From the NCBI GenBank assembly GCA_020629635.1, contig JAHDCX010000004.1, positions 124,001 through 188,000 of the forward strand: DNA of 64,000 nucleotides, written 5' to 3'. The stretch's first letter is position 1; every line of letters starts with the position of its first letter. A program made the translations under genes and the position numbers. The stretch comes from Acidimicrobiales bacterium (lineage in GTDB: Bacteria > Actinomycetota > Acidimicrobiia > Acidimicrobiales > SHLQ01). Below are positions 26,459-34,319 of the stretch, in pieces. The notes under the pieces were generated by a model. It searched no databases and was not told where the DNA came from. It saw nothing but the letters and a program-made list of their open reading frames with translations.

Positions 26459-29020
26459 TCAGCCGGGTCCGGGAGCCGTCGTGGTGGTGGTCGTGGTGCT
26501 CGGCGCGGTCGTCGTGGTGGTTGTCGTGGTGGTTGGCGCGGCGGTCGTGGTCGTCGTCGTGGTGGTCGTGGTGGTCGTGGTGGTCGTCGTCGTGGTCGTG
26601 GTGGTGGTCGTGGTCGTGGTGGTGGCGGTCGTCGTGGTCGGCGCGGTCGTTGTTGTTGTCGTCGTGGGTGGCAGCGTCGAGGTCGTCGTGGTTGGCGCGG
26701 TCGTCGTGGTGGTTGTTGTCGTGGTCGGCGCGGTCGTCGTGGTGGTCGTCGTCGTCGTGGTGGTCGTCGTCGTCGTGGTGGTCGTCGTCGTGGTGGTTGT
26801 TGTTGTCGTCGTGGTCGGCGCGGTCGTCGTGGTGGTTGTTGTTGTCGTCGTGGGTGGCAACGTCGAGGTCGTTGTCGTCGGCGCGGTGGTGGTTGTCGTC
26901 GTGGTCGGCGCCGCGGTGGTTGATGTCGTCGTCGGAGCCGTCGTGGTGGTGCTCGTGGTGGGCGCGATTGTCGTCGTGGTCGTCGTGGTCGTGGTTGTGG
27001 TGGTGCTTGTCGTTGGTGCCGTCGTCGGTGCCGTTGTCGGCGGCACCGTCGTGGTCGTGGTTGGGGCGGCGGTGGTGGTGGGGGGTTCGGTTGTGGTTGG
27101 GGCGGCGGTGGTGGTGGGTGGCTCGATCGGAGGTGCGGCTGTCGTGGTGGTCGGTGGGGGCGTTTCCGTCGGCCGCGCTTCGGTGGTCGTCGTCGCAACG
27201 GTGGTGGGCGGTGGGCCAGTGGTGGTCGGCGGCGCCGAAGTCGGTTCGGGGCTCGCCGCCGTGGTGGTGGTCACCGGAGCGGGTTCGGACGTCGTTGTCT
27301 CATCGTCCGCTCCGGTCGTGTCGGGAGCGACCGTGGTGGTCGGAGCAAGCGTTGTCGTGGGGGCGAGCGTCGTCGTCGTGACTGGAGCGGCTGCCTCTGG
27401 CTCCGACGTCCGAGGTGCAACCGTTGGCGGCAGTGTCGTCGAAGACTGCAGAGCCTGGGTGGTCGTGGTGAAGACTGGGAGCGTCGTCGTCGTGCCCGGG
27501 ATCGACGTCGTTGTCTGGGCGCGCACCTGAGTTGTGGTTGGTTCAGCGGTCGTTGTGGGGGCGGCGGTCGTCGGGACAACGCTTGGTGCCACACTGGTCG
27601 TCGTTTCGGGGGCGGTGGAGTCCGGCGCGCTCGAGGAGACCGCGTCCGCGGACAGGACTTGCGGCGGCAACGTCGTGGACGGGGCGAGGGTCGTGGTGGT
27701 CGATGTGGTGGTGGTTGTGGTCTCGGTCGCGGAACCGGAGATCGCAACCCCTTCACGGTCGATTGTCGGGATGCCGTCCTGGGTCCGGTCACCGCGATCG
27801 ATCTGCAGGCCCGCGCCATCCTCACCCTCATCGCCGAGATTCGACGACAGCGGGAACTTCGGTACCAGCTCGGCGAATTCGTCCGCGTCAACGATGGCCG
27901 CCATTCGTCCGAACCAGTCGTTCGCCCACACGCGACCTTCGCGTTCGACCACGACGAAGCGCACGTTGGGCGCAACAAAGGGGACGAGCGACTGATCTCC
28001 GGTGTCGAGATCGATGCGAATCACTTCGCCGGTTGCCCAATTCGGGACATAGGCCACGTCGGACGCGACAAGTGGCTCGCCGTATCGGCCATTGGACGTG
28101 AGGATCGGAATCGAGCGGCAGTTCTGCGCCGAGTCGGCATCGACAGGCGTCAGCAGAATCGCGTTCGCTGCTTCGTCGATGATCGGGAGTTCGTCACCAT
28201 CGCGGACGGTTCTGCCGATGATCGGGGTCGTCGTCCGTCCCTGGATGCACTGTCGATCGACCAGGCTTGTATCGCCCAGACGATTCACACGAAGACGGTC
28301 GACGTCGACGACCCGGGACGTTCCGTTCGCTGTCGTCAGCGCGGGCGGGGTGCCCTCGGTTGGAAGCAGTTCGATGCGTCGCTCGAACTCGATGGCGTCA
28401 GGGGCCATCGTGTGGATGGCTTGTCCGTCGCCGTCGATGGCCACGACGGTTCCGTCGTCGAGCAGCGATGCGCTCTCGATGCCGCCGGTGAAGCCGACCA
28501 CGGTGTGCTCGAAGCTCGTCAGATCGATTCGATCCACGCGGGCATCGCCGATCACCGCAACCGTGTCGAGCGCACCAAGAAGTTCGATGGGACCGGGGGC
28601 CGTGCCGAGATCCATGACGTGGGTGATGCGATGAGATCCGCGGTCGATCAGGTTGAGCGTGCGGGTCTCGTGGTTGGCGACGGCGATTCGGGTCGAACCG
28701 GCGTGAGCCGTGATCTGCTGTCCGGGTTCGGCGATCGACACCGTCGCCTGCACGTCGAACGAGGACGCATTGACCTCGACGATCGCCCCTGCGGCCGCCG
28801 TCTCGAACCACACCGTGTTCTCGGTAATGGCGACCGAGGCCGAGGCCCGCGGTTCGGAGCGAAAGATGAGCCAGCCGATCAGCGCGACGGCGAGGATGGC
28901 GATCAGCGTCGGGATGGTCACGAACGCAGCCATCCTGGTGAAGGCGCGTCTCGCGGTCGCCGCCGCCTTCTGCGACGTCGTCGGCTCCTGCTCAACCTCA
29001 TCGACGAGTGTCGAATCCAC
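26459..29020 (-). CDS. Single-pass membrane protein with beta-propeller-like region and long poly-threonine tail
   Basis: About 853 residues from GTG 29020; TTG 29050 is an alternative. A short acidic cytoplasmic part precedes a helix (about 32-53, FVTIPTLIAILAVALIGWLI). About 370 extracellular residues follow with propeller-like strands (ITAHAGSTRIAVANHETRTL, VDRIDLTSFEHTVVGF). From about residue 428 the chain is Thr/Pro/Ala-rich, with runs of 10-30 threonines broken by APTTTT and STLPPTTTT, ending APGPG. Such stalks are usually O-glycosylated and extended. No sortase signal. Function unknown; position between the HEAT-repeat and kinase genes suggests a shared envelope role. Confidence 0.85.
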   Translation of the reverse strand: MDSTLVDEVEQEPTTSQKAAATARRAFTRMAAFVTIPTLIAILAVALIGWLIFRSEPRASASVAITENTVWFETAAAGAIVEVNASSFDVQATVSIAEPGQQITAHAGSTRIAVANHETRTLNLIDRGSHRITHVMDLGTAPGPIELLGALDTVAVIGDARVDRIDLTSFEHTVVGFTGGIESASLLDDGTVVAIDGDGQAIHTMAPDAIEFERRIELLPTEGTPPALTTANGTSRVVDVDRLRVNRLGDTSLVDRQCIQGRTTTPIIGRTVRDGDELPIIDEAANAILLTPVDADSAQNCRSIPILTSNGRYGEPLVASDVAYVPNWATGEVIRIDLDTGDQSLVPFVAPNVRFVVVEREGRVWANDWFGRMAAIVDADEFAELVPKFPLSSNLGDEGEDGAGLQIDRGDRTQDGIPTIDREGVAISGSATETTTTTTSTTTTLAPSTTLPPQVLSADAVSSSAPDSTAPETTTSVAPSVVPTTAAPTTTAEPTTTQVRAQTTTSIPGTTTTLPVFTTTTQALQSSTTLPPTVAPRTSEPEAAAPVTTTTLAPTTTLAPTTTVAPDTTGADDETTTSEPAPVTTTTAASPEPTSAPPTTTGPPPTTVATTTTEARPTETPPPTTTTAAPPIEPPTTTAAPTTTEPPTTTAAPTTTTTVPPTTAPTTAPTTSTTTTTTTTTTTTIAPTTSTTTTAPTTTSTTAAPTTTTTTTAPTTTTSTLPPTTTTTTTTTTAPTTTTTTTTTTTTTTTTTTTTTTTTTTTTAPTTTTTTTTTAPTTTTSTLPPTTTTTTTAPTTTTATTTTTTTTTTTTTTTTTTTTTTTTTTTAAPTTTTTTTTTAPSTTTTTTTAPGPG
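26480..27735 (-). repeat. Low-complexity ACN trinucleotide tract encoding poly-Thr
   Basis: On the coding (minus) strand this is an almost unbroken run of ACC/ACG/ACA codons, seen on the plus strand as GTGGTCGTC-type repeats. It is densest between about 26,480 and 27,060. Repeated blocks encoding TTTTSTLPPTTTT recur at least twice. The long open plus-strand frames here are mirror images (poly-Val) and not genes. Confidence 0.95.
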
Positions 29021-29099
29021 TGATGCCGAAGATACCGCCCACTCGACCAAGGGAAAATGGGAAGAAATGACGACGGTGCGTGATGGGCCGTCCGGCCTC

Positions 29100-29726
29100 T
29101 CAGTCCTCCGGGTCGTGGTCGGTCGGGTCGAGGAGATCTTCGGCCGCCTGACGAACCTGACGATCACGGTCCGCCAGCGCGTTGTGGAGGGCGACGTCGA
29201 CCGCTGATCCGCTGAACGCCGCCAGCGCAAGCACCGCCCGCCGACGGACCGGCGTCCGATCGTTCATCGCGGCAAGCACGGCGTCGAGTCCGTCGGGATG
29301 CCCGATCGCACCGAGGGCGGCGACTGCCGCTTCACGGCAGATCGAGACCTGGTGTTCGGTCGCCACGCGGGTGAGCGCCTCGACGGCGCCCACGTCCGGC
29401 CGCTCGCCAAGTGCCCACGCTGCCGTTTCGACGATGAGGTCGTCTGGGTCGTCGAGTAGCGGGAGAAGGTCGGTCGATCGTTCGATCGCACACTCGATGG
29501 CGCGGATTCGAAGCGGACGGTGGGCCGAACTCAGCGCGTGGTCGACGAGGTCATCGGTGAGCGCATCGAGGCGCCGGAGCGAGCCGAGCGCATACGGACT
29601 GGGATCCGATGCCGAAGCGACGGCCGATCGGAGCCGTTCGACGTCTCGATCTCGTTCGGCCTCGAACACCTCGGCGGCGTCGACGATCGGTGGGCTACGT
29701 TTCGAGGGCACGACGCAGGATGACAC
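29100..29726 (-). CDS. HEAT-repeat protein
   Basis: 208 residues, soluble, alpha-helical. HEAT-like units are visible as LIVETAAWALGERPDVGAVE, SICREAAVAALGAIGHPDGL and PVRRRAVLALAAFSGSAVDV, with conserved Ala/Leu spacing and a closing RQVRQAAEDLLDPTDHDPED. HEAT arrays act as protein-binding scaffolds. The gene ends about 80 bases before the Thr-rich membrane protein start on the same strand, which suggests one transcription unit with it and the kinase. The exact start is uncertain: GTG 29726 or a GTG four or five codons downstream. Confidence 0.82.
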   Translation of the reverse strand: MSSCVVPSKRSPPIVDAAEVFEAERDRDVERLRSAVASASDPSPYALGSLRRLDALTDDLVDHALSSAHRPLRIRAIECAIERSTDLLPLLDDPDDLIVETAAWALGERPDVGAVEALTRVATEHQVSICREAAVAALGAIGHPDGLDAVLAAMNDRTPVRRRAVLALAAFSGSAVDVALHNALADRDRQVRQAAEDLLDPTDHDPED

Positions 29727-29783
29727 GAAGATGGGCAGTTCGACTCAACTCGACCCACCCCGATCCGATGAGGAGGCCAGACG

Positions 29784-30521
29784 ATGGAACGCCCGCAGGA
29801 GCAGGACATGACATATCTCGTGGTCTACCAGTCGGCCGATGGTTCGGCCGGGTATGAACCGTGCACCGATCTCGACGCCGCGGTCGTCGCTGCCGAGCGA
29901 CTCCGCAACGTTGACGACGTCGATCAGCCTCGGATCTTCAAGACCGAAGAGATCACGATCTCGTTCCGTCCCTACTATCGAGTCGAGGTTGACGGTGAGA
30001 CGGGTGCTGCGCCGACGCCCGAACCATCCGCGGGCGTCGTCGCTGCGGCGCCCCTTGCCGTCGATGTGCCAGCCGAGGAGGGTCCGGCGAATTCGGGCGC
30101 GGACTGGCCGGTGATGGACGCTCCGGCCGCCACCCCAGCACCGGAACCCGTCGAAGAAACGGCCCCCGCAGTCGAGTCGTTCACGGAGCACGCAGCGCCA
30201 GTGCTTGACGCGGCGGTGGAGGAGCCCGTTCCGATGGTGGACGACGCCGCTGAATCCTTCGTGCCTGACGCTGCCGAGGTTGCGCCCGTCGACGTCTTTG
30301 CGTCGAACCCACTGCCCGAAACCGATGCTGCGGCCGAGTCGGTCGCCATGGGCGACGACATCGTCGATCGTGTCCAGGGCCTCGTCGCCGAAGAAGTCGA
30401 TGACTTCGAACCTCCGACGGACTTTCCGGCAGTCGCACCGATCGGCGACACGCAGGTCTCGGAGATCACCGACTTCGAGGAAGCCGCGGTGCCGCCTCGA
30501 CGAGGTCTGTTCGGGCGCTGA
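29784..30521 (+). CDS. Acidic Ala/Pro-rich protein of unknown function
   Basis: 245 residues. The first 70 (MTYLVVYQSADGSAGYEPCT to ISFRPYYRVEVDGE) look like a small folded domain with alternating strands. The remainder is disordered, rich in Glu, Asp, Ala, Pro and Val (for example APEPVEETAPAVESF), and ends in a short basic patch, PPRRGLFGR. AGGAGG at 29771-29776 sits seven bases before ATG 29784; ATG 29808 also has AGGAG before it. No family recognised. It is the rightward neighbour of the HEAT gene, divergently oriented. Confidence 0.7.
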   Translation: MERPQEQDMTYLVVYQSADGSAGYEPCTDLDAAVVAAERLRNVDDVDQPRIFKTEEITISFRPYYRVEVDGETGAAPTPEPSAGVVAAAPLAVDVPAEEGPANSGADWPVMDAPAATPAPEPVEETAPAVESFTEHAAPVLDAAVEEPVPMVDDAAESFVPDAAEVAPVDVFASNPLPETDAAAESVAMGDDIVDRVQGLVAEEVDDFEPPTDFPAVAPIGDTQVSEITDFEEAAVPPRRGLFGR

Positions 30522-30542
30522 GCAAACCTGTTGACTGCGACG

Positions 30543-30824
30543 TCAGCTCGAGATCGCTTGTTCGAGAAGGAACAGCGCGACGAGGACCACCGAGCCGATC
30601 ATGCCGGCGACAGCAATCCCGAGCGCAACGACCAGGAAGACCAGCATCACCGCAGACGTGATGCGCTTGAGGATCGACGGATAGGCGTCAGCTCCGTACT
30701 CGGCTTGTGCCGGGGGGACCGGACCGAGCCCGAGCCGTTGCAGCATCGTTGGCCGCGGCTTGGGTTCGATCGGAAGGTTTCCACCCGATCCCGGGTTGTC
30801 GTCGTATCGTGCGATGCTGGTCAT
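30543..30824 (-). CDS. Small membrane protein, unknown function (93 aa)
   Basis: ATG at 30824. About 50 polar, Pro-rich residues (PIEPKPRPTMLQRLGLG) precede a long hydrophobic stretch, SAVMLVFLVVALGIAVAG and MIGSVVLVALFLLEQ, likely one or two helices, at the C-terminus. A longer frame running further upstream would overlap the protease gene and is rejected. It is divergent from the PDZ/Lon-like protease gene, whose start is 29 bases away. No family recognised. Confidence 0.7.
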   Translation of the reverse strand: MTSIARYDDNPGSGGNLPIEPKPRPTMLQRLGLGPVPPAQAEYGADAYPSILKRITSAVMLVFLVVALGIAVAGMIGSVVLVALFLLEQAISS

Positions 30825-30852
30825 GTGAACACGTGCTTCGGCCGAGGATGCC

Positions 30853-32226
30853 ATGAGTGACACACTCGACACGGCCGAGGCCAGCCTAGTGACCGAGTCC
30901 GACCAACCGGGTGCGCCCGACTCGGACGAACGGTCGAGATGGTGGATCGTGGTCGGGCTCTTCGGCCTGCTCGGGTTCGGGCTCGCCATCGCCGCGACGG
31001 TGATTCGACTCCCATATCTCGTTCTCGAGCCCGGCGGCACGTTCACCACCGAGGAGTACATCGAGGCCGACGGAATCGACCTCCACCCCAATCCGGACGG
31101 CGAAGTTCGTTTCGTGACGGTGACCCAGCGACGACTCAGTCCTGCAGGATGGGTGGTCTCCTCGCTGCAGGACTCCGACGAGATCTTTCACGAGGAAGAG
31201 CTGTTGCGCGGCAGGACGATCGAAGAACAGCGAGAAGAGAACGCCGCGCTGATGCTCAGCTCGCAGAACAACGCGGTCGCTGCGGCGCTCATCCACCTCG
31301 GCTTCGAAGTATCTCGGCCCAACGGGCCGGTCGTCGATCGGGTTGTCGAGGGCGGGATGGTCGACGGTCAGATTGGCGTGAACGACGTCATCGCCTCGAT
31401 CGACGGCGTCGCACTCGAGACGGCTGACGAGCTCTGGGACGTGCTCACCGAGGCGTCGGGCCCGCTCGAGGTGGGCGTCCGTGCGCCCGATGGCGCGATT
31501 CGGACGCTGACGCTGACCCCGACCGACGACACGTCGGCCTTCCTCGGCATCCAACACGGTGGCGCAACGGCCCCGATCGACGGCGCGCTCGTGGACGCAA
31601 CCGTCGACGGTGGGCCCGTCGAGGATCTCCTCGCAGGCGGCGACGTGATCGTGGAGCTCGATGGTGTCACCATCACCTCGTTCGAAGATGTCGTGAATGC
31701 GCTTCGTTCGCGTCGATCCGGGGACGTCGTCACCGTCGTCGCCGTCCGCGATGCGACCGGTACCCCGACGGAGATCTCTGGGGAGATCGAACTCGGCGTT
31801 CGGCCGTACGAGCGGATCGGCCTGAGTCGGGTGTTCACGCAATTCGTCGACGAAGAGCTGCCCTTCGACGTCGACATCACGACCGAGGACATCGGCGGTC
31901 CGAGCGCCGGTCTGGCCTTCACCCTCACCGTGCTCGACGTCTTGACCCCGGGCGACCTGACGGGAGACTCAGAAATCGTGGTCACCGGCACGATTGATCG
32001 TGCCGGCAACGTCGGCCCAATCGGTGGCGTGCACCAGAAGGCCTTCGCCGCACGTGATGCCGGCGCTGACCTGTTCATCGTGCCAGCGGCCAACCTCGAC
32101 GAGGCAGAAGCTGCGGTCGACGATCTTCGCATCGAGGCCGTCGCCACTTTGGCGGACGCGCTGGAGCTGATCGGCGAGTTTGGCGGGAACGCGGCCGACC
32201 TTCCCACAGCCGACGCCCTGACCTGA
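30853..32226 (+). CDS. YlbL-type membrane-anchored PDZ / Lon-like (S16) serine protease
   Basis: 457 residues. A cytoplasmic N-terminus precedes one helix (about 30-50, WWIVVGLFGLLGFGLAIAAT) and an extracytoplasmic domain. Two PDZ-like units are suggested by VVDRVVEGGMVDGQIGVNDV and DLLAGGDVIVELDGVTITS. The S16 site has Ser about 350 (DIGGPSAGLAFTL) and Lys about 395 (GGVHQKAFAARDAGAD), so the Ser-Lys dyad is intact. The gene pair with UPF0182 is conserved in actinobacteria such as Mycobacterium. A likely role is envelope protein quality control; substrates are not known. Confidence 0.92.
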   Translation: MSDTLDTAEASLVTESDQPGAPDSDERSRWWIVVGLFGLLGFGLAIAATVIRLPYLVLEPGGTFTTEEYIEADGIDLHPNPDGEVRFVTVTQRRLSPAGWVVSSLQDSDEIFHEEELLRGRTIEEQREENAALMLSSQNNAVAAALIHLGFEVSRPNGPVVDRVVEGGMVDGQIGVNDVIASIDGVALETADELWDVLTEASGPLEVGVRAPDGAIRTLTLTPTDDTSAFLGIQHGGATAPIDGALVDATVDGGPVEDLLAGGDVIVELDGVTITSFEDVVNALRSRRSGDVVTVVAVRDATGTPTEISGEIELGVRPYERIGLSRVFTQFVDEELPFDVDITTEDIGGPSAGLAFTLTVLDVLTPGDLTGDSEIVVTGTIDRAGNVGPIGGVHQKAFAARDAGADLFIVPAANLDEAEAAVDDLRIEAVATLADALELIGEFGGNAADLPTADALT

Positions 32227-32243
32227 CCTACGCTCGGTGGTCG

Positions 32244-34280
32244 ATGCAGGATCGCGACGACCACTCCATGTCCACACGCGACATCACCGGTGTGCGGTTT
32301 GAGTCGAAGCTGCGCGGCGTCGACCCAATCGCTGTCGACGCACACCTTCAGCGGGTCGCCGACGCTCACGATCGTCTGACCCGGGACAATGACGCACTGC
32401 GCGGTGAGCTCGAACGGCTGCGCACGGACATGGCGGAGATGGTGGTGCCAGTCGCGGCACCGGAGCCTGCGGAACTCGACGAAGAGGCCCTGACCGAACA
32501 GCTCGGCGCCGAGGCCGGCCGGGTACTGACCGAGGCTCGGGCCGCGGCAGCCGACCGGATCGCGCAGGCTGAGCGCGAGGCCGCGGAGATCCACGCCGCC
32601 GCCGAGCGCCTCCACGCAGACCGGTCGCGCGCCGCGGATGTCGATGCGCAGCGCATCCGCGACGCGGCGCTCGCCGAGGCTGCGGAGACTCGGGCTCATG
32701 CCGATGCCGGACGCGAGACTGCCAACGTCGAAGTGCAACAGCGCATCGAACAAGCGAGCTCGGAGGCAGACGCCACCCGCCAGGGTGCTGACGCCGAAGC
32801 CGCTCGGATCGTGCGTGAAGCCGAGTTGACGCGCCGACAGATCCTCGAAGATCTCGCCCGGCGCCGTTCGATGGCACGCCGTCAGATCGAGCAGCTGCGC
32901 GCCGGTCGCGAACGGCTGTTGGCCTCCCACGAGGTCGTGCGGCGGGCACTCGACGAGATCTCCGAGGAGCTCACGATCTCGATGAGCGAAGCTCGTGCTG
33001 CGGCGGAGACTGCGGGCCACAGCGTGTCCGACTCGACGATCGAGGAGCTCGAGGCCGAGATCGAAACGGCTCGACTGACCGGTTTGCTCGACACTGGCCC
33101 GGTCCCGGTCGTGAGGTCGCGCCCGGCTCCCGTCGATCGGGTGGCGACGTCGGTCGACGATGGCCCGGCCGAGAAGGCGGCAGAACCCGTGGCGTCGTCT
33201 GCGGAGGCCGACGCAACCCCCGACGCCCAGCCCGACGACGCCATTGACGAGGCCCACGCACCAGACGAAGACGAGAGAGCGACCTCGAATGTTTCGGGTG
33301 GTGCGACAACACCCGAAGACGGTGAGGCGGACGACGGTGATGGGGTCGAAGCCGATTCCGATGCGGCGGAGCCGTCCTCCGACGCGCCCGAAGCGGAGAG
33401 CGCCGAGGAGGATGACTCTGCCGACGGCCCTCTGGCGACCGTGGTTCCGCTCGATCGGCGTCGAGACGACGTCGATACCGCCTCGCATCCTGCGGCGGGA
33501 CGGGACACGTCGAGCCGGACAGCTCCGACGACGCCGACTCCGCTTCGAGAGGTTCGAGCCGAGTCTGGCCCGGAAAACGAGTCAGAATTGGCCGCCGACG
33601 TCGCCGAAGACGACGTGTCGGTTGAGGGGGCGTCCAAGGAGCCATCGTCCGACGGCGAATCCTCTGATCTCGACGACCTGTTCGCCCGCATGCGCTCTGA
33701 TGACGACCCCGAGACCGTCGATCAAGGGACGGACGAGCCCGAACCGGAGCCCGAACCGGAGCCCGAGCCCGAACCGGAGCCGGAGCCCGAACCGGAGCCG
33801 GAGCCCGAACCGGAGCCCGAGCCCGAACCGGAGCCGGAGCAGGAGCCCGAGGCCCCGATCGACGAATCACTCGATCTCGGTGCGTCGATCGACGACCTCG
33901 CCCGGCGACTGAAGCGAGTGCTCGCCGATGAACAGAGCGCCGTCCTCGCAGCCTTGAAGGGATCGGACGACGCGCTCGCCCTCGACGACCTCGTCGGCGC
34001 GGCAGGTATCCACGTGGCGTCGTATCGAGCCGAGATCGACGTGACGATCCAGGCGCTTGCCGCTGATCCGGCCGCTGCCGCCAGTGCCGTCGAACCCGAG
34101 ACCGACGATCTCATCCGTTCGCTGCGCCACCGGCTGCAGGCGGGACTCGACGATGCCCAGGGCGACACGGACGCCGCCATCGCGTCGATGCGCGGTCTTT
34201 ATCGAGAGCTGAAGACCGGTCGCCTTCCGGATCTCGCCGCCGAAGTCTGCCGGTTGGCCGTCGAGCCCGACGCGACGTGA
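32244..34280 (+). CDS. DivIVA-like coiled-coil protein with (Glu-Pro)n linker
   Basis: 678 residues. The N-terminus VRFESKLRGVDPIAVDAHLQ matches the DivIVA/Wag31 lipid-binding segment. A long coiled coil follows (about 35-270, Ala/Glu/Arg-rich, for example RVLTEARAAAADRIAQAERE), then about 230 acidic disordered residues, an EPEPEP tract (about 498-535) and a C-terminal helical domain (about 540-675, SIDDLARRLKRVLADEQSAV). DivIVA proteins mark poles and septa and organise wall growth; the role here is inferred. Starts ATG 32244 or 32268 are both possible. It sits between the protease and UPF0182. Confidence 0.8.
   Translation: MQDRDDHSMSTRDITGVRFESKLRGVDPIAVDAHLQRVADAHDRLTRDNDALRGELERLRTDMAEMVVPVAAPEPAELDEEALTEQLGAEAGRVLTEARAAAADRIAQAEREAAEIHAAAERLHADRSRAADVDAQRIRDAALAEAAETRAHADAGRETANVEVQQRIEQASSEADATRQGADAEAARIVREAELTRRQILEDLARRRSMARRQIEQLRAGRERLLASHEVVRRALDEISEELTISMSEARAAAETAGHSVSDSTIEELEAEIETARLTGLLDTGPVPVVRSRPAPVDRVATSVDDGPAEKAAEPVASSAEADATPDAQPDDAIDEAHAPDEDERATSNVSGGATTPEDGEADDGDGVEADSDAAEPSSDAPEAESAEEDDSADGPLATVVPLDRRRDDVDTASHPAAGRDTSSRTAPTTPTPLREVRAESGPENESELAADVAEDDVSVEGASKEPSSDGESSDLDDLFARMRSDDDPETVDQGTDEPEPEPEPEPEPEPEPEPEPEPEPEPEPEPEPEPEQEPEAPIDESLDLGASIDDLARRLKRVLADEQSAVLAALKGSDDALALDDLVGAAGIHVASYRAEIDVTIQALAADPAAAASAVEPETDDLIRSLRHRLQAGLDDAQGDTDAAIASMRGLYRELKTGRLPDLAAEVCRLAVEPDAT
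33735..33846 (+). repeat. Short in-frame repeat encoding (Glu-Pro)n
   Basis: Tandem GAGCCC / GAACCG hexamers with higher-order 12- and 18-base units, giving about 18 consecutive Glu-Pro dipeptides. Codon choice alternates in a regular way, a sign of expansion by unit duplication. A (EP)n stretch forms a stiff extended spacer. Confidence 0.92.
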
Positions 34281-34319
34281 CGGCCCGGCCCACGTCGACG
34301 CCGATAGCCTGAACAGGCC

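Noticed and set aside
26480-27060. CRISPR-like or minisatellite noncoding array
   Set aside because: Periodicity is three bases and keeps one long reading frame, so a coding low-complexity tract explains it.
26481-27530. Long plus-strand open frames rich in Val, Ser and Trp through the Thr-codon tract
   Set aside because: They are complements of the ACN repeat. The minus-strand frame continues on both sides into a sensible membrane protein, while the plus-strand ones are pure low complexity without a start context.
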